DNA of 64,000 nt from Gemmatimonadaceae bacterium (GCA_036003045.1 DASYSS010000065.1:22279-86278); one strand, 5' to 3'; counted from the first letter of the stretch, positions 8,886-18,455 are shown. Notes: generated by a model from the letters alone, not told the origin. Program-made: numbers and translations.

Positions 8886-9980
8886 TTACGCCGAGAAGGG
8901 AAGCGCCGCTACGTCGACTTGCTGCTCGCCATGCTCCGAGCGCGCTGTCAACGACGCTCCCGGGCTCACCTCCCGCCGAACCATTCCGATCGCGATACCG
9001 CCCAACCGCGGCGACGACACCGCGCTGCGCACGTCGCCCACGTGATTGCCGGTGTCGTCGATCAGTTGCGCGCCCGTCGGCGGGGGCGAACCGGCCGATC
9101 GCAAACCGCGCAGATGGCGATTCACGTGGCCGCGGAAATGCACACGGGCCACGACCTCTTGCCCGATGTAGCAGCCCTTCGTGTACGAGATCGCGTCGAG
9201 CTCGTCGAAGTTGGCCTCCTGCGGGATCGTGCTCTCATCCATGTCGATCCCCCACTCGGGGCGACCGGCTTCGACACGCGCGATCTCCCACGCCGCGAGT
9301 CCGGCCGGCACCGCGCCCGCCGCGACCGCATCGCGCCACGCGCTATCGAAAATCTCGAACGGCACGAACAGGTCGTAGCCCTCGAGGCCGAGATCGGGGA
9401 CGCGCGCGATCAGCACTTCGGCTCCGTGCACCGTCGCCGTCACGTTGTCGAACGGCGCCAACCCGCCCAGCGTGTCGGCCGCGACGCCGGTGAGTCGCGA
9501 GACGATGCGCCGCGCGTCCGCGCCGAAGATCCCGATGTCCCGGATCGCGTGCGAATCGTCGCGATATCCGGAGACCCGCGGATTCACGTACTTCTTCACC
9601 ATCGCCAGGAAGCCGGGCCATGCGCGAGGCGGAGTATCCACCAGGTACGACGAGGCGACGGGTGTCGCGAAGATCCGCAGATCCGCGACGATGCGTCCCT
9701 TCGCCGAAAGCGCGGCGGCGTAATGGCCGTGTCCCGGAAGGGTGCCGATGACGTCACTCGTGACGAGCCCGGTGAGCGCTTCGCCCGACTTCTCGCCGAA
9801 AAAACGCATCCGCCCGCGAAAGCTGCGATCGATGACGATCGCTCCCGTGCGAAGCGCGGCGAACTCCACGGCCACATCGGAGTAGGCGACCACCACCTCG
9901 TGTCCGCCGAGCTCCATCGTCGCCGGCAGAGTCGCCGCGGCGCGTGGAGTCGCTTCAGGGTTGAAGTGCGGACTGCTCAT
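8886..9980 (-). CDS. ygfZ: YgfZ/GcvT-like folate-binding protein (Fe-S cluster maintenance)
   Basis: A 364-residue GcvT-fold protein with the YgfZ signature KGCYIGQE at residues 268-275 (consensus KGCYxGQE, conserved Cys). An N-terminal aminomethyltransferase-like domain and a C-terminal beta-barrel (GGIAIGMVRR) complete the family layout. YgfZ/IBA57 proteins use tetrahydrofolate to help build or repair Fe-S clusters in certain enzymes. The ATG overlaps the glcF stop as ATGA, so translation is coupled to an Fe-S subunit that may be its client. Confidence 0.9.
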   Translation of the reverse strand: MSSPHFNPEATPRAAATLPATMELGGHEVVVAYSDVAVEFAALRTGAIVIDRSFRGRMRFFGEKSGEALTGLVTSDVIGTLPGHGHYAAALSAKGRIVADLRIFATPVASSYLVDTPPRAWPGFLAMVKKYVNPRVSGYRDDSHAIRDIGIFGADARRIVSRLTGVAADTLGGLAPFDNVTATVHGAEVLIARVPDLGLEGYDLFVPFEIFDSAWRDAVAAGAVPAGLAAWEIARVEAGRPEWGIDMDESTIPQEANFDELDAISYTKGCYIGQEVVARVHFRGHVNRHLRGLRSAGSPPPTGAQLIDDTGNHVGDVRSAVSSPRLGGIAIGMVRREVSPGASLTARSEHGEQQVDVAALPFSA

Positions 9981-11311
9981 GTCGTCGCCCTCGTCTCGTT
10001 CCGTTCCGCCGCCGCCGTCGCCGCCGCCGCATAGCTCTCGTCGAGCAAGTCCATGGGGTGCGCGACTGTCACCCGCGAGCCGGCCCGCAACAGCCCCGCG
10101 CCGATTTGCATCATGCAACCAGGGTTCCCGGTCGCGACGATGTCCGCTCCGGCTGCTTCAATGTTCTTCAGCTTGCGTTGCAATACCAGATCCGACGTTT
10201 CCGGTTCGACAAGATTGTAAATCCCGGCGCTCCCACAGCACATCTCGCTCTCGACCAACGGCACGAGTTGAAGGCCCGGTATGGCGCGAAGTGCGGCGAG
10301 CGGCGGATTCGCGACGCGCTGGGCGTGGAGCAAGTGGCAGGGCGCGTCATACGCGACCTTCATTTGCACGGTGCCGCCAGGGCGCGGACCCGCGACGGCG
10401 ACCAGCTCGGACACGTCTCTCACCTTTGCCGCGAACCGATCGGCTCGCTCGCGCCACACGGGGTCGTCGGCCAATAGCTGGGCGTATTCCTTCATCGCGG
10501 CGCCGCAGCCGGCGGCATTGACGCACACGAAGTCCACGGCCGCTCGCTCGAAGGCCGCGATGTTGCGCCGAGCGAGTCGGCGCGCGCCTTCGGCATCACC
10601 GGCGTGCGCGTGCAGCGCCCCGCAACAGCCCTGTCCCGCCGCGGACGTGACCGCGTACCCGTTCGACGCCAGAACGCGTTCCGTCGCGCGATTCGTCTCG
10701 GCGAACAGTCCTTCCATGACGCACCCGGTGAGCGGTGCGACGCGGCCTCGATCACCGGCTCGCCCGTTCACGCCGTCGCGGTCGCGCCGGCGGCGGTCGA
10801 CGCGGCGGCTCGTCGAGCTCAGCATCGCCATCGAGAAGCCGATTCGCCCCGGAAGCCGCGACATCAGCCGTGCGATTCCGGTCGCTCGCAGAACTCGCCC
10901 GCCGAACATCGCGAGCCCGAGCAGCGCCGGTTGTTCGAAGGTCGACAAGATGAGGCGAGCGACCCGCGGCAACGGCCGATGCTCGCCGATGGTCTCGCGC
11001 GTCGCCTCGAGCAGAAAACCGTACGGAACGCCGGACGGACACGCGGTTTCGCACGCGCGGCAGCCGAGGCAGCGATCGATGTGCGTTTGCACGCTTTCGT
11101 TGGACGTGTCGAGCGTTCCATCGTAGACGGACCGCATCAACACGATTCTGCCGCGCGGACTGTCGTTCTCGTCCTCGAGCGTGACGTACGTTGGGCACGC
11201 CTGAAGACAGAAGCCGCAGTGCACACACGCGTCGAGTCCGACCCGCTGTCCCGCGAGCGGCGTCCCGGGAATGGCGCATTCGGCAACGCCCGAAGAAACG
11301 GACCGCGTCAT
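9977..11311 (-). CDS. glcF: glycolate oxidase iron-sulfur subunit GlcF
   Basis: A 444-residue protein with two N-terminal [4Fe-4S] ferredoxin motifs, CVHCGFCLQACP (29-40) and CLGCRACETACP (81-92). Two CCG domains follow, seen as GQGCCGALHAHAGD and EMCCGSAGIYNL. This is the layout of GlcF, which takes electrons from the flavin subunits GlcD/GlcE to the quinone pool during glycolate oxidation to glyoxylate. The ATG at 11311 overlaps the glcE stop (ATGA) and its own stop overlaps the ygfZ start. Confidence 0.93.
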   Translation of the reverse strand: MTRSVSSGVAECAIPGTPLAGQRVGLDACVHCGFCLQACPTYVTLEDENDSPRGRIVLMRSVYDGTLDTSNESVQTHIDRCLGCRACETACPSGVPYGFLLEATRETIGEHRPLPRVARLILSTFEQPALLGLAMFGGRVLRATGIARLMSRLPGRIGFSMAMLSSTSRRVDRRRRDRDGVNGRAGDRGRVAPLTGCVMEGLFAETNRATERVLASNGYAVTSAAGQGCCGALHAHAGDAEGARRLARRNIAAFERAAVDFVCVNAAGCGAAMKEYAQLLADDPVWRERADRFAAKVRDVSELVAVAGPRPGGTVQMKVAYDAPCHLLHAQRVANPPLAALRAIPGLQLVPLVESEMCCGSAGIYNLVEPETSDLVLQRKLKNIEAAGADIVATGNPGCMMQIGAGLLRAGSRVTVAHPMDLLDESYAAAATAAAERNETRATT

Positions 11312-12462
11312 GACACGGCCCTCTCCCCGAGGATGCCGGGGTTCAAGATGCGTTGCGGATCGAACGCGTCGCGAATGCGCGACTGGAGCGGATCGGCCGC
11401 GCGCGCGAGTGGCGGCGCATTCCACAGATGCACGGGGGCGCGTTCGGCAACGATACGCGAGCGAAGGCCGGCGAGCGTCGACGCATATTGTTCGATCGAC
11501 GCGCCGACTGCCTGCGTCGCGCAGCGCACGATGCCGCGCGCCGGTGACGCGCTCACGCGCGCGCTCGCGAACGGTGCGGTGAGCGCCGTCGCGTCGGCCC
11601 ACGCAGCGCTCACCTCGGCCGGAGCGCGCGACACGCGAAGCACGAGTGTCGCGTCGTCGTCCGCCGCGCGAAGCGAGCGCCAGACGCTCGGGTCGACCTC
11701 GCGCGCGGGCCCTCCCGCCAATTCGGCGATCGCGCGCCGTTGCTCGGCGACCGACTCGCTGTTGCCGCCGAGCCGGAAGACGACCGCCTCGCCGCCCAGC
11801 CCGAGCTCACGGCCGAGCGAGTCGTTCACGACTTCACACGCCAGCGGAACGAAGGGCCAGCGCTTGAGCGCCGCGCGCACTCCACCGACGTCGATTCGGT
11901 CGTCGCTGGGCGATACGGCCAACGTGACATCCGCCTCGGGACGCGCGTGGAGGCGCACCGTCGCCTCGGTGATGACTCCGAGCGTTCCCCACGACCCCGT
12001 GAGCAAGCGCGTGAGATCGAATCCCGCGACGTTTTTCACCACGCGCCCGCCGCCACGCACCGTCGCGCCCCGTCCGCTCACGAACTCGAGTCCAAGCGCG
12101 AGATCGCGCGGCGTGCCGAAACGGGTCGCGAGCGGGCCCGCGGACGCGGTCGCGATCGTCGCGCCGAGCGTTCCCTCGTCGGAGCCGAACGGGTCGAGCG
12201 CGAGCCACTGGCCGTGCGGCGAAACGGCGTCCCGAATCTCGCGAAGCGTCGTACCCGCTCTTGCCGTCAGCGTGAGATCGCCCGGCGTGTACTCGGTGAT
12301 CCCGGTGTGCGCGGCGAGCGAAAGTTCCTCCGAGGATCCGACCGGCCGGCCGGCGTCGAGCCACGTGCCCGCGCCGGCGATTCGCAGACGCGCGCCGCGC
12401 GTTTGGGCGTCGCGCACGCGATCGGCAATCGCCTCGGCTGAGAGCGAGACCGCGGTGGTCAT
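11308..12462 (-). CDS. glcE: glycolate oxidase FAD-binding subunit GlcE
   Basis: A 384-residue FAD-binding PCMH-type protein. LRIAGAGTWLDAGRP aligns with the RxxGxGT/S FAD motif, and VVKNVAGFDLTRLLTGSWG is the hallmark GlcE stretch. FDPQRILNPG closes the protein, as in FAD-linked oxidases. It is shorter than GlcD, as expected for GlcE. ATGA overlaps link it to glcD upstream and glcF downstream. It works with GlcD and GlcF as one oxidase complex. Confidence 0.93.
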   Translation of the reverse strand: MTTAVSLSAEAIADRVRDAQTRGARLRIAGAGTWLDAGRPVGSSEELSLAAHTGITEYTPGDLTLTARAGTTLREIRDAVSPHGQWLALDPFGSDEGTLGATIATASAGPLATRFGTPRDLALGLEFVSGRGATVRGGGRVVKNVAGFDLTRLLTGSWGTLGVITEATVRLHARPEADVTLAVSPSDDRIDVGGVRAALKRWPFVPLACEVVNDSLGRELGLGGEAVVFRLGGNSESVAEQRRAIAELAGGPAREVDPSVWRSLRAADDDATLVLRVSRAPAEVSAAWADATALTAPFASARVSASPARGIVRCATQAVGASIEQYASTLAGLRSRIVAERAPVHLWNAPPLARAADPLQSRIRDAFDPQRILNPGILGERAVS

Positions 12463-13952
12463 GCGACAGGTGGTCCCTTCGCCGCGTCCTGCCGCGCCGA
12501 GCGCGCGCCGTGCCATTCGCGGCACGAGTGCATGGGAACGACCTTGCCCGGGTTCGAGCGCCGATCGGGATCGAACACGTCGCGGAGGCTGCACATCGCG
12601 GCGAGCGAATCCGGGGAGAAGATCAAATCCATGTACTGCAGCTTGTCGATGCCGATGCCGTGCTCGCCGGTGATGGTGCCGCCGGCGTCGACGCACGCTC
12701 GCATGATGGCGTGCATCGCGGTCTGCACGCGCGCCGACTCGTCCGGGTCGTTGGCGTCGTAGGCGATGTTCGGGTGAAGGTTTCCGTCGCCGGCGTGAAA
12801 GACGTTCGCGACGCGCAGACGGAGGTCTTCGCCGATGCGGCGAACCTTATCGAGCACTTCGGGCAGCTTGGTGCGCGGCACGACGGCGTCCTGCACCACG
12901 AGGTGCGACGAGATCCGGCCCATCGCGCCGAACGCCTTCTTGCGTCCCTGCCACAAGCGCGCCCGCTCGGCTTCGTCGCGCGCGACGCGCACGGTGCGCG
13001 CGCCGCTCGAGTTGCAGATCGATTCGATCGTGGCGACGTCGCGCTCGAGTCCAGCGTCGGCGCCGTCCACTTCAATGAGGAGCGCGGCGGCGGCGTCAGT
13101 CGGATATCCGGCGGCGTAGATCGACGCTTCAACGGCCCGGATTGTCGCTTGGTCGATCATCTCGAGCGCGGCCGGAATGATTCCGGTCGCGACGATGGAG
13201 GTGACGGCGCGGGCGGCGGCGTCGAGCGACAGGAAATCGGCGAGGATCGTCCGCACCGCCTCGGGATTTCGCGTGAGGCGAACCGTGATGTCGAGCGCGA
13301 TGCCGAAGCAGCCCTCGGATCCGACGAAGCAACCGACCATGTCGTAGCCGTCAGTTTCGCCTGAAGCACTGCCGAGCGACACGATCTCGCCGTTGGGGAG
13401 GAGCGCGGTGATGGCGAGGATGTGGTTCGTCGTGACGCCGTACTTGAGGCAGTGCGGGCCGCCCGCGTTCTCGGCGACGTTGCCGCCGATCGTGCACGCG
13501 GCTTGGCTCGACGGATCGGGCGCGTAGTGGAGGCCGTGCGGCGCGACGGCGCGGCTCAGCGCGGCGTTCACGACGCCCGGCTCGACGGTCGCCGTCAGGT
13601 TCTCCGGATCGACGGCGATGACGCGCGTCAATCGGTTGAGTCCAACCAGCACGGCGCCGTCGGCGAGCGCGCCTCCGGAGAGGCCGGTGCCGGCGCCGCG
13701 CGGCACGAACGGCACGTTCGAGCGCGCGAGCTCGCGGACGACGGCCACGACTTCGTCGCGTGTGCCGGGGAAAACGGCGAGTCCCGGTTGCTTGTGGTAC
13801 GACGGCAGCGCGTCGGACGCGTAGGTCAGCAGCTCGCTCGGCCGGAACAGCACGCGCTTGTCGCCGACGATCGCGGCGAGGCGGTCGGCGAGAGAGCGGT
13901 CGATGGCGGGAGGAGGCGATGCCGGCGCGAGCGCGCCGCGGGACGAGGTCAC
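12459..13952 (-). CDS. glcD: glycolate oxidase subunit GlcD (FAD-linked oxidase)
   Basis: A 497-residue FAD-linked oxidase of the GlcD/D-LDH group. The PCMH FAD domain shows FVPRGAGTGLSGGALA and CTIGGNVAENAGGPHCLKYG. The C-terminal half has VFHAGDGNLHPNI (HxGDGNxH) and GEHGIGIDK with the metal and substrate histidines, and ends in FDPDRRSNPGKV. It oxidises glycolate (or another 2-hydroxyacid) to the 2-oxoacid. It is first in the operon. The GTG start lies 6 bases after a TAGTTT hexamer and only 3 bases from the T-tract of the upstream rpoD terminator. Confidence 0.93.
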   Translation of the reverse strand: MTSSRGALAPASPPPAIDRSLADRLAAIVGDKRVLFRPSELLTYASDALPSYHKQPGLAVFPGTRDEVVAVVRELARSNVPFVPRGAGTGLSGGALADGAVLVGLNRLTRVIAVDPENLTATVEPGVVNAALSRAVAPHGLHYAPDPSSQAACTIGGNVAENAGGPHCLKYGVTTNHILAITALLPNGEIVSLGSASGETDGYDMVGCFVGSEGCFGIALDITVRLTRNPEAVRTILADFLSLDAAARAVTSIVATGIIPAALEMIDQATIRAVEASIYAAGYPTDAAAALLIEVDGADAGLERDVATIESICNSSGARTVRVARDEAERARLWQGRKKAFGAMGRISSHLVVQDAVVPRTKLPEVLDKVRRIGEDLRLRVANVFHAGDGNLHPNIAYDANDPDESARVQTAMHAIMRACVDAGGTITGEHGIGIDKLQYMDLIFSPDSLAAMCSLRDVFDPDRRSNPGKVVPMHSCREWHGARSARQDAAKGPPVA

Positions 13953-13955
13953 TCG

Positions 13956-14000
13956 AAAAAACTACGCCCCGGCGCGCCGCGGGAGTAGCGCGCCGGGGCG
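13956..14000 (-). terminator. rho-independent terminator of rpoD
   Basis: A perfect 13-bp GC stem (13965-13977 with 13988-14000) and 10-base loop is followed on the minus strand by GTA and six T residues. It starts 17 bases after the rpoD stop and separates rpoD from the glc operon, whose start codon lies just beyond the T-tract. Confidence 0.92.
13959..13964 (-). promoter_or_regulatory. TANNNT -10-like element (TAGTTT) of the glc operon, inside the rpoD terminator tail
   Basis: TAGTTT read on the minus strand lies 6 bases before the glcD GTG. Its T residues are also part of the rpoD terminator T-tract, so the terminator end and the operon promoter would share bases. Confidence 0.4.
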
Positions 14001-14017
14001 TCGTCGACGAGCGGACG

Positions 14018-14911
14018 CTACGCGGCCCAGAAACCGGAGAGGGCCCGGCCGTCGGGCGACTCTCGGAGCTTCTCGAACGCGCGCTCGCGGATCTGGCGGA
14101 TGCGCTCGCGGGTCACGCCCATGAGGGCGCCGATCTTCTCGAGCGTCATTGCCTCGGAGCCTTCCTCGAGTCCGTAGTACAAGTAGAGGATCTTTCGCTC
14201 GCGCGGCGTGAGATACTTCTTGAATACGCGATCGATGAACTCGCGCATCAGCTTGTAGTCGGTGACTTCCTCGATCTCGGTGCCGTCGACGCCGGCAAAG
14301 CGCTCGCCAAGCGTGGAGGCTTCGCGATCCGACCTGTCGATGGGGGCGTCGAGGCTGACTTCGGTCGCCGACATCTGACGGGCCGAGCGGACGTTCTCGG
14401 GCGTCTCGTCGAGCAGCTGGCTGACTTCGCCTTCGGTGGGGTCGCGCTTGAGGACTTGGGCGAGGATCGTCTCGGCGCGGGCGAGACGGATGAGCTGCGA
14501 ATTCTGATTGAGCGGGATGCGGACGGAGCGAGTTTGTTCGGCGAGCGCTTTCAGCACCGCTTGTCGGACCCACCAGACGGCGTACGAGATGAACTTGACG
14601 CCCTGGTCCGGGTCGAACTTCCGCACCGCTTTTAGCAAACCTTCATTGCCGATGGCGACGAGCTCACTGAGGTCGAGGCCGTGGCCCTGGTATTTCTTGA
14701 CGTAGGAGATGACGAACCGGAGATTCGCCGTGACGAGCCGCTCGGCGGCTTTCTCGTCCCCTTTCTGCGCCCGGCGCGCCAATCGCCGCTCTTCCTCGGG
14801 CTCGCTGATCAACGGGAGCTTTTGAATGTCTTGGAGGTACTGATCGAACGCGGTAGACGGAGACGATCGGAAATAACCCTTCGACGATCTGGTCTCGGTC
14901 ACTTGCTCCAT
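14018..14911 (-). CDS. rpoD: RNA polymerase sigma factor RpoD/SigA, short form
   Basis: A 297-residue sigma-70 factor. Region 1.2 is FDQYLQDIQKLPLIS. Region 2 includes LRFVISYVKKYQGHGLDLSE, GNEGLLKAVRKFDPDQGVKF and SYAVWWVRQAVLKAL. Region 3 follows, and region 4 ends with the helix-turn-helix GALMGVTRERIRQIRERA. Region 1.1 and the non-conserved insert are absent, as in the short primary sigma factors of Bacteroidota. I used the ATG at 14911 because AAGGAG lies 7 bases upstream; the GTG at 14917 is too close to it. It is probably the housekeeping sigma, though a group 2 paralogue cannot be excluded. Confidence 0.9.
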   Translation of the reverse strand: MEQVTETRSSKGYFRSSPSTAFDQYLQDIQKLPLISEPEEERRLARRAQKGDEKAAERLVTANLRFVISYVKKYQGHGLDLSELVAIGNEGLLKAVRKFDPDQGVKFISYAVWWVRQAVLKALAEQTRSVRIPLNQNSQLIRLARAETILAQVLKRDPTEGEVSQLLDETPENVRSARQMSATEVSLDAPIDRSDREASTLGERFAGVDGTEIEEVTDYKLMREFIDRVFKKYLTPRERKILYLYYGLEEGSEAMTLEKIGALMGVTRERIRQIRERAFEKLRESPDGRALSGFWAA

Positions 14912-15004
14912 ACACACTCCTTCCCGATTGGCGCCGGTGAGGGGATCGCGAGCACGACGGCGTACGCGCGATGTAGAGCCTGGAGATCCGTAGCAGGGGA
15001 CGGC

Positions 15005-15033
15005 AGGATAATGTTGGGTTATAGGGGCGTCAA
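15005..15033 (-). promoter_or_regulatory. candidate sigma-70 promoter for rpoD
   Basis: On the minus strand TTGACG (15028-15033) and TATCCT (15005-15010) are spaced by exactly 17 bases. The implied leader is about 87 bases and ends in the AAGGAG ribosome site of rpoD. The -35 matches 5 of 6 and the -10 matches 4 of 6. Confidence 0.45.
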
Positions 15034-15138
15034 CAGAGATATTCCGGGCCTAGAGCGGCATATGCGGCCGAACGATGGTATCTCGTTGGCCTGTCACGAA
15101 TTTGGGGGTTACTCAGGTCTCTCAACATGAGCTCGTTA

Positions 15139-15159
15139 CTTCGGTCAGCGTGACCGAAG
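15139..15159. other. perfect 9-bp inverted repeat upstream of rpoD
   Basis: CTTCGGTCA and TGACCGAAG are separated by GCG. No T-tract follows on either strand, so it is not a standard terminator. It could be an operator or an RNA hairpin about 230 bases before rpoD. Confidence 0.35.
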
Positions 15160-15257
15160 GTGAGCGCCTGAGGGCCGCGATTGTACGCAGTCCCTAGCAG
15201 ACGGGACCAGGCCAACCGATTGGGCCCAGTCGTCCCGCGCTCGCCGCGCCTCGACCC

Positions 15258-15641
15258 TCAGTCGTCGTCGGGCGGCGGTCCTGGCTTACGCTTCGAGACG
15301 ACGGTCGGCTGCTGCATTCGCGTCGTCGGTGGCGATTTCGGATCGTCCGCGCGCGGCATTCGCGTCGTCGGCTGATTCCTCTCGGCGTCCGACTTCTCCA
15401 TCAGCGTGGTCTTGAGCTCCATGAGCACCGTTCGGTCGAGCGACGGCGCGTTCGGTGTCGCGCCCGTGAACTTCGAGGGTCGCGAGCGCGGCCGGCGCGT
15501 CGCCCACGCCCCAATCAAACCGAAGGCGACAACGACCGCGACGATGACCGCGGCCGTCGGCACGTTGAGGAGATACGCCGCGACCGCCAAACTCGCGACG
15601 AGAATGAGTAGCCCGACGAGATAACCCGCGAACGGTGACAT
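15258..15641 (-). CDS. small two-helix membrane protein with TTRM repeats
   Basis: A 127-residue protein. Residues about 5-25 and 30-45 form two close hydrophobic segments, followed by the basic TRRPRSRPSK. The cytoplasmic tail is hydrophilic and Pro/Thr/Asp-rich. The tetrad TTRM occurs twice (QPTTRMPRADD and SPPTTRMQQPT), and a third RTVLMELKTTLM stretch looks related; such threonines could be phosphosites. I do not recognise a family. It lies alone between aroB and the rpoD upstream region, 53 bases after aroB. A real gene is likely but not certain. Confidence 0.6.
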   Translation of the reverse strand: MSPFAGYLVGLLILVASLAVAAYLLNVPTAAVIVAVVVAFGLIGAWATRRPRSRPSKFTGATPNAPSLDRTVLMELKTTLMEKSDAERNQPTTRMPRADDPKSPPTTRMQQPTVVSKRKPGPPPDDD

Positions 15642-15694
15642 AGAGCACTGGGAAGAGCGACTACATCACTAACAAAGCAAACGGCGAGCCGTGC

Positions 15695-16788
<1,094 letters not shown>

Positions 16789-16792
<4 letters not shown>

Positions 16793-17337
16793 CACGTCGT
16801 CTCCTCGGTCGCGGCGCGCTTGTTGGCGAGCCGCGCCAGTGTGAAGAGCACATCGGACAGCCGGTTGAGATAGACGATGACGAGCGGGGGAAGCTCCATC
16901 TCTTCCGCGATTTCCACGATGCGACGCTCGGCGCGCCGGCAGACCGTGCGGGCGACGTGCAGGGCCGCGGCTTTCGGAGAGCCTCCAGGCAGAATGAACG
17001 CGCGAAGGGGCTCGAGCTCGGCGTCGGTGGCATCGATGGCGCGCTCCAATTCGATGATGCGCTCCTGATCGACCTTCGCTTTGTCGAGGTGCATGCGCAT
17101 GCGTTCGCGATCGGGCGTCGCGAGGAGCGCGCCGATGGCGAACAGGTCCTGCTGCACCCGAACGAGCAGCGCGTCGATCTGGGCGTCGGCGGGACCGGCG
17201 GTGCGCGCGACGCCAATCGTCGCGTTCAACTCGTCGACGTCGCCGTACGCCTCGACGCGCGGATGACTCTTTGGCACTCGACCTCCGCCAAAGAGTCCCG
17301 TGTCGCCGGCGTCACCCGTTTTCGTGTAGATCTTCAT
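16789..17337 (-). CDS. cob(I)yrinic acid a,c-diamide adenosyltransferase, PduO type
   Basis: A 182-residue four-helix ATP:cob(I)alamin adenosyltransferase. KIYTKTGDAGDTGLFGGGRV is the ATP-binding N-terminus of PduO-type enzymes. RTVCRRAERRIV and LNRLSDVLFTLAR carry the conserved Arg/Glu and Asn/Arg/Asp residues. It makes adenosylcobalamin. No B12 riboswitch fits in the short region upstream. TACATT lies 8 bases before the ATG, suggesting a leaderless transcript. The pairing with aroB has no obvious metabolic reason. Confidence 0.93.
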
Positions 17338-17345
17338 CGCGCTCT

Positions 17346-17351
17346 AATGTA
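17346..17351 (-). promoter_or_regulatory. TANNNT -10-like element (TACATT) for the adenosyltransferase-aroB operon
   Basis: TACATT on the minus strand is 8 bases before the ATG at 17337, with no Shine-Dalgarno between. It is one half of an 80-bp divergent promoter region. Confidence 0.4.
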
Positions 17352-17401
17352 TGGCCGCCTTCCCCCCCGCTCTACGATCGCCCGCTGCATGCCAGGCCCG
17401 C

Positions 17402-17407
17402 TATCCT
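17402..17407 (+). promoter_or_regulatory. TANNNT -10-like element (TATCCT) for the ferredoxin-NADP reductase gene
   Basis: TATCCT lies 10 bases before the ATG at 17418. The leader would be only a few bases long and contains no ribosome site. Confidence 0.35.
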
Positions 17408-17417
17408 TTGTAACGGC

Positions 17418-18443
17418 ATGGTTCACGAAATTCGCGACCTCACGATCATCGGCGGCGGCCCGACAGGGCTGTTCGCTCTGTTTTACGCCGGAATGCGGCG
17501 CGCGTCGGCGCAGATCGTCGACGCGCTGCCGGATTTGGGCGGCCAGCTCACCGCGCTCTACCCGGAGAAGCTGATCTTCGACGTCGGCGGCTACCCGGTG
17601 GTGCCGGCGAAGCAGCTCGTGAAGTCGCTGGCCGAGCAGGCGGCGCGGTTCAACGAACCGGTCCATCTGGGCCACCGCGTCGACGGTCTCGAGGAAGTAA
17701 ACGGACACTTCGAGCTGGTCACCGACAAGGCCCGTTTCCCATCGCGCGCGATCGTCGTCGCCGCGGGGATCGGCGCGTTCTCGCCGCGCCGGCTGCCGCA
17801 GGAATGCGCGAAGCCGTGGTACGGCCGAGGGATTCATGAAGTCGTGACGGATCCGGAGACGTTTCGCGGGAAGCGTGTCGTGGTCATCGGCGGCGGCGAC
17901 TCGGCGTTCGACTGGGCAACGCAGCTCCTCGATCGCGCCACCCGTGTGACGCTCGTGCATCGCAGCGACCAGTTCCGCGCGCACGCCGCGACGGTCGCGC
18001 AATTCATGGCGGCGGTCGAATCGGGCCGCGCGGATCTGTTCACGTTCCACGAGCTGCACGACATCAAGTGCGTCGAGATCGCCGACGTCTTCACTCACGT
18101 GGAGATTCGCGACGTCAAGTCGAAGGCGACGCGGATGGTGCACGCGGACGCGATCATCCCGATGCTCGGGTTCGTGAGCGACCTCGGCGCGCTCGCGTCG
18201 TGGGGACTCACGCTCGAGAAAAAGCGCGAGATCGTCGTGAACAGCATGATGGAAACGGGGCGCCCGGGCATCTACGCGGCCGGCGACGTGACGACCTATC
18301 CTGGCAAGTTGAAGCTGATCGCGACGGGCTTCGCCGAAGCGGCGACAGCGGTCAACCAGGCCGTGCACTGGATCTATCCCGATCGGAAGGTGGCGCCCGG
18401 ACACTCGTCGAACATGGAGCTGTTCGGCCAGAAGGACGACTAG
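17418..18443 (+). CDS. ferredoxin-NADP reductase, thioredoxin-reductase-like (FNR type 2)
   Basis: A 341-residue FAD/NADPH protein. IIGGGPTGLFALFYAGMRR binds FAD, VVVIGGGDSAFDWA binds NADPH, and IYAAGDVTTYPGKLKLIATG is the second FAD motif. DLGGQLTALYPEK near the N-terminus is typical of YumC-type FNR. The CxxC redox pair of thioredoxin reductase is missing, which separates the two families. It passes electrons between NADPH and ferredoxin in the cytosol. It is divergent from the adenosyltransferase gene and converges with the MazG-like gene. Confidence 0.92.
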   Translation: MVHEIRDLTIIGGGPTGLFALFYAGMRRASAQIVDALPDLGGQLTALYPEKLIFDVGGYPVVPAKQLVKSLAEQAARFNEPVHLGHRVDGLEEVNGHFELVTDKARFPSRAIVVAAGIGAFSPRRLPQECAKPWYGRGIHEVVTDPETFRGKRVVVIGGGDSAFDWATQLLDRATRVTLVHRSDQFRAHAATVAQFMAAVESGRADLFTFHELHDIKCVEIADVFTHVEIRDVKSKATRMVHADAIIPMLGFVSDLGALASWGLTLEKKREIVVNSMMETGRPGIYAAGDVTTYPGKLKLIATGFAEAATAVNQAVHWIYPDRKVAPGHSSNMELFGQKDD

Positions 18444-18455
18444 GCGTCCTTTCGT

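Larger units (their letters stand above)
14912..15257. other. 346-bp intergenic region upstream of rpoD
   Basis: This holds the rpoD Shine-Dalgarno, one promoter candidate (15005-15033) and one hairpin (15139-15159). I see no tRNA, open frame or riboswitch fold in it. Confidence 0.6.

Noticed and set aside
14912..15257. tRNA or small RNA gene in the rpoD upstream region
   Set aside because: I could not fold a cloverleaf or find a promoter-terminator pair.
17338..17417. Cobalamin riboswitch for the adenosyltransferase gene
   Set aside because: Only 80 bp separate the divergent starts and TANNNT elements sit almost at the start codons, leaving no room for the aptamer.
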